Origin: Piper betle
Taxonomy: Eukaryota; Streptophyta; Magnoliopsida; Piperales; Piperaceae
NCBI GenBank assembly: GCA_033002965.1
Contig: JAURVB010013611.1
Span: 1 to 64,000 of the forward strand
Reading direction: 5' to 3'
DNA: 64,000 bases
The notes under the pieces were generated by a model. That model did no database searches and was not told where the DNA came from. It worked only from the letters and a program-made list of their open reading frames with translations. Made by a program: the position numbers and the translations under genes. Numbering within the stretch: the first letter of the stretch is position 1; each line of letters starts with the position of its first letter. This document shows, one piece after another, positions 59,965 to 64,000 of the stretch.

Positions 59965-61128
59965 GTGGTGGATTTTGTCTCCAAGTGTCAGACTTGCCAA
60001 CAATCAAAGCCCAACATCATCTACCAGGAGGACTATTGCAACCGTTAGAAATACCAACTTGGAAATGGGAGTGTGTCACATGTGATTTTATTGCAAAACT
60101 CGTAAGGACTCAGAAGAAGCATGACTTCATATGGGTAGTGGTGGACCAACTAACTAAGGTAGCTCACTTCATCCCCACGAAATCAATAAGGATGGTGAAA
60201 TACCTAGCAGGATTATATGTTGACAATAGTTTCAAATTGCATGGGATTCCAAAGGAGATAGTTTCCAACCGCGATCCCCTATTCACCTCACATTTCTGGG
60301 AAGCTTTCCAAAAAGCCATGGGAACTCAAATTAAGTTGAGTACAACATATCATCCCCAAACTGATGGTCAGAGTGAGAGGACTATTCAAACTTTGGATGA
60401 TTTGTTAAGAGCTTGCCTTCTTGAATGGGGAGGTGACTGGGAGAACCACTTAGCTTTGGCTGAATTCACCTACAATAACTCTTACCAAGCCAGTATAGGG
60501 ATGGCACCATTTGAAGCTTTATATGGTAGGCCTTGCAGATCTCCATCGTGTTGGCTGGAGTCTACCGAGGTAGTTATAGTCGGGCCAAAGATGGTGAAGG
60601 AAGCAACCAAAAATGTGAAACTCATTTAGCAAAGACTTAAGGCAGCTCAAGATCGACAAAAGAGTTATGCTAATACTCGAAGGAAGGACCTAGAGTTCCG
60701 AGTTGGGGAGTTTGTGTACCTAAAGACATCTCCTACGAAGGGGGTGATCAGATTTAAAATATCAAGGAAGTTGAAGCCAAGATTTATAGGACCGTTTCCA
60801 ATCCTGGATTGAGTTGGAAATTGTGCATATAGACTAGCATTACCACCAGGCCTAGCTGGCGTACACAATGTTTTCCATGTTTCAATGCTAAAGAAATATA
60901 TACGAGATGAAGAATCATATAATCACAAATTTTGACAACTTAGAGCTATAATCAAATTTAACCTACGAGGAAAAGTCGATTTGCATCTTGGCAAGGGAAA
61001 TAAAGACACTCAAGAATAAGGAAATTCCTTTGGTAAAAGTATTGTGGGAAAATTAGGGCTCAGAGGAAGCTAGTTGGGACACTGAACAAGAAATGGCAAG
61101 GAAATACCCTAGCCTGTTTATGGCATAG
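59965..61128 (+). pseudogene. pol: E4 integrase and chromodomain remnant
   Basis: Begins in the integrase zinc finger ([11 protein letters not shown]), with a one-base shift near 60000. The longest frame (59865-60629) reads from LTR sequence into integrase, so its first about 50 residues are spurious. The core shows CDFI, NRDPLF (the family has DRDP preceded by S; here SNRDP) and [12 protein letters not shown] at 60627-60629 replaces the Gln after KLI, TGA interrupts near 60810, a small insertion near 60917 shifts the frame in the chromodomain, and a further TAG lies near 61054. The end EQEMARKYPSLFMA with stop at 61126-61128 matches E3. Confidence 0.9.
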
Positions 61129-61232
61129 GAGTTTTATATTTGTAGTAGCATGAACTGATCCAGAAGAAATAAATAAAGTTAATCATAATTGTTCTGTTGC
61201 CTGTTATGATATTTCGGGAACAAAATATTTCT

Positions 61233-61245
61233 AAGTTGGGGAGAT
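61233..61245 (+). other. E4 polypurine tract
   Basis: AAGTTGGGGAGAT directly before the 3' LTR start TGTAAAGACC; the same tract as E3. Confidence 0.88.
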
Positions 61246-62969
61246 TGTAAAGACCATGAAAGAAAAAAAAGGACGCGAACGCAGTTCAGGAAGGACCGAA
61301 CGTGTTATATTCAATACCCGACTAATTCTACCCGATTAATTATTGTGTTTTATTATTTACCCGATTACCCTGTTAAATGAAATATAGGTGTTTTTACATA
61401 CCCTAGCCATCATTTCATTTTATTTTATGAAGGACGTCCTCCACCCTGGCCTTCATTTGCATTTTCTTCTCCTCTTCCTTACCAGCGTGTCTTCTTCCTT
61501 ACTTAGGTATTCTTCCTATCTCCCTCTTCTTAATTTTCTTGCATGCATATTTTAATTTGATAATAAGCTTTATAATCGTGAGGATTAAAGTTTAAAATCA
61601 ACAAGAAAGAAACTAAACATGATTGTTGGCCGACGAGTCCCCTGTTTCGGCGAGATGGGCAAGCACAGGCAAAGTTTCACTGGGAATTGGTGGCGACGGT
61701 CATTCCAACATCTGAGATGATCCTACTCTCTTTGTCAATCAGTGTAGGGTCAATCTCACATGTACGGATGCCGGCATGGGGTGGTAAATGGCCAAAAATA
61801 GAGGGCGGCAACCAAAATAGAGGCGACAGTGGTGGGTGAAGAAATCTGGCCGTCCTAGGTGGCGACGGGTTCCAATCTGGCCTAGGAAGGTCGATAGGGG
61901 GTCGAGGGTGTCGAGGAGACCACCCAATTGAGGTAGCGACGCTCGCTGGTGGTGGAATCGGCGACATGAGCGCGCCACTAGGCAGGCATTGCCGCGGCTG
62001 GATGGCGGTCGGAGTTGGCTGGGGCGACACCGCAACTGCATGGCAGGGCTGGGCGGTGACGATTGACGACGGCCAGAGACGATCACCGGCGGCGGCTGGA
62101 GGGTGGTTGCTATCAGGAATAGGGGATGGCGCCAGGGAAGAAGAAGAAGAAGAAAATTACCTTGGGTGGCAAACTTGTAAATAATGCTTGACTCGACACA
62201 ACTCGAGTTAAATAATAATACAAACTCGTAAATAACACCTGACTCGATACTGACTCGAGTTAAAAATAATACGAACACATAATAAATCTTTAAAAATAAT
62301 TATTTTAATGGGTTATGGGTTAAAGTTACTAAACTAATTAATTATGGTACGAAATCACTACAAGTAATATAAAAAATACAGTAATAATAAAAGGTCGATA
62401 AATAATCGGCACAATAAACGATCAAATTAAATCAGACAATTATAAGTAATTAATAAAATAAAGATTTTACCTTTACCATATTAAATTTAATATTAGGTAA
62501 ATAAAGTGATTATTTTAATAATGGGTTAGTAATGTAGAAAATGGGTTGTTAAACTATAATCGGGTAGCAATCACTATCGTCGAACCTAAATAGGGATTAT
62601 ATTGACTTATTTCATTTAATTATGCGGCTTAGTGGTTTTATCACTAACACGGAATTGCCTCCGCAGGTGAGCAGCTATGGACTGAAAAATAGAAGTGTGG
62701 TTGGTGGTTCTTTTACTAACCAAGGTATGGTGAATAGAAAATAAAAAAAGTGGACTTCCTTATTATTCTCTTATGTTATAATGTGGCTATGGGAAACGGT
62801 CCGAGATTGTCGGACGGTTATTTTATATTTTAGAGAACATGATTTATTGTTATGATTTATATTATATATTGTGAGACTTATTTGCTGTATTTCAATTCAT
62901 GCTCTGGAATGTTACATTTACATAAACTATATTTTTAAGTAACACCCGGTCAAGTTCGGGCAGGTTACA
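61246..62969 (+). repeat. E4 3' LTR without tandem array
   Basis: 1724 bp. It follows the E3 LTRs to 'gaacctaaatag' (62594), then jumps directly to 'ggattatattgactta', omitting AT-rich sequence and the whole array. ATAGG occurs at both edges in E2, so a microhomology deletion is likely. It retains stem-loop 62629-62647 and CCGCAG|GTGAG (GT at 62667). The terminus CAGGTTACA is slightly decayed. Confidence 0.9.
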
Positions 62970-62974
62970 AGCAC

Positions 62975-64000
62975 ACAAGATAAGGCAAAGCCTACACACA
63001 TGTACAATATATAAAACTTAATTAGCTTACTTATTTTGTTTAGCGATGGTTTAAACCTCATTTGGCAGTTTAATTTAAGGTTTGGGGTTACAATTATACT
63101 TAGCATATGATTTCATACTTAGGGTTTTATCATCGGACTAAATCGGACAATTTTTTGGACAGACCAAACAGTATCTGATTAATCTAAAATTAAGCCCTAG
63201 TTCAAGAGACCCCTAAGGGTCTGTCATAAATATTATCAAGTGATAATATGTGGATTGTCATGTTTATTGAGGTTAATTAAAATCGGATTATTGTGCTATG
63301 AACCATCACTGTACATCAAACTTCAAAATTTCAGCCCATGGACTTGAGAAGTCCAAATGGGCTTGGATCAGTTGGAATAATTATATAACACTTGAAAGAT
63401 TAGCCCATTAATATTTGAAGTCTAATTTCTTTGAAATTGGGCCTAGGTAATCTTTCTAATCTTGATTTTTGATTTAGTGATTTCTGTAATTTACTCAACT
63501 AGGGTTGAATTAGAAAATTCTACTGAATTAAATACAAAACCAAAGGCTCCAAAACTTGACATAGAAAATATTAGGATACTTAGTAAACTCTTTAATTTAT
63601 TATATTATTTTTCCATAGATGGCTATATTATCCATAAATTTTTCAATTCAAATAATAGAAATAGAATTATGAATTTAGTTCATGTGTACTCCAAAATCCC
63701 AATCCAATTAACCATTAGAATGAATTTTTTCATCCCTAAAATTTTCAAGGTTGAATAAAACAATTATTGGTTTATTGGATAATTTTATAGATTTTTATGT
63801 GATCTAAGTTTTAGCCAAACATTTAACTAAACACACAATATATGCACTCAAAACAAAACATAGCAGATGCACACAATGTTTCATTATTTTTGTTCAGGCC
63901 TTAGCTAAGGTAATTTTAGTATAGCAAATTTATGATATTAAGATCACAACATTATTAACATATGATATTAGATATATTATGAAATTAAAATCATAACAAT
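62975..64000. other. AT-rich flank without recognisable gene
   Basis: The first part may continue LTR F ('gcctacacacatgtacaatat'). Beyond about 63100 nothing matches the rest of the window. A 98-codon frame (63462-63758, plus) is AT-rich, without domain or supporting context, and is probably chance. Confidence 0.5.

Larger units (their letters stand above)
59740..62969 (+). mobile_element. E4: Tekay-type chromovirus, heavily deleted
   Basis: A perfect target-site duplication AGCAC (59735-59739 and 62970-62974) defines both ends. Only the first about 225 bp of the 5' LTR remain (59740-59964). They are fused to the integrase, removing the rest of the LTR, PBS, gag, protease, RT and RNase H. 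Integrase C-terminus, chromodomain region, polypurine tract and a shortened 3' LTR follow. Because the outer ends are intact, the deletion happened after or during integration. Confidence 0.94.

Noticed and set aside
63462..63758. 98-codon plus-strand frame near the right edge
   Set aside because: AT-rich, composition as expected by chance, no homology recognised, no promoter or intron structure evident.

Overview
The window is nuclear DNA of a flowering plant and consists almost entirely of LTR retrotransposons and their fragments, inserted into one another. I found no intact host gene, rRNA, tRNA or CRISPR array. The plant origin follows from chromodomain-bearing Ty3/gypsy polyproteins of the Tekay/Del type, LTRs up to 3.5 kb, primer-binding sites matching initiator tRNA-Met, TRIM miniature elements, and a G-to-A/C-to-T decay pattern of the kind expected from cytosine methylation. 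The species cannot be told from this window.

Layout. 1-14496, with remnants at 21890-21936 and 33131-35524, and 47296-57744, is an old layer made of a non-autonomous family called here 'C'. It has long LTRs (starting TGTAAAAC, ending GTGTTACA) and a roughly 3-kb internal domain in which I see no coding capacity. Several C LTRs lie head-to-head or tail-to-tail. Four Tekay-type elements cut this and a related layer: E1 (14497-21889, minus, TSD GTATG), E2 (21937-about 33130, plus), E3 (35525-47295, minus, TSD AGATA) and E4 (59740-62969, plus, TSD AGCAC). A solo E1-type LTR (43909-46505) sits inside the right LTR of E3. A different LTR, 'D' (51383-54170), contains a Tekay LTR scrap. Two tandem TRIM arrays lie at 49048-49901 (minus) and 54637-55485 (plus, TSD GGTGG). 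LTR 'F' (58108-59734) hosts E4. The last kilobase has no recognisable gene.

Function. Every Tekay copy is dead. E1 lost the integrase C-terminus and chromodomain and has four in-frame stops. E2 lost the gag zinc knuckle and protease and has frameshifts. E3 lost protease, RT and RNase H. E4 keeps only integrase and chromodomain. Together they show the full order gag-PR-RT-RNaseH-IN-chromodomain.

Most interesting observations: (i) all ten Tekay-type LTR copies with this region keep a small stem-loop followed by an AG|GT splice-donor-like site, and three gag genes start directly after an acceptor-like TTTYAG, which suggests a leader intron; the same hairpin-plus-AGGT layout recurs in families D, F and mostly C. 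(ii) LTR subfamilies carry unrelated tandem arrays at one fixed place between conserved blocks. (iii) The TRIM shares its LTR 3' end, PBS and pre-PPT stem-loop with Tekay, so Tekay is its probable parent or helper. (iv) A TRIM sits at the joint of a 0.6-kb duplication.

All boundaries were read by eye. Those with TG/CA ends and target-site duplications are exact; other junctions may be off by several bases. No alignments or database searches were run, so percentages are avoided.
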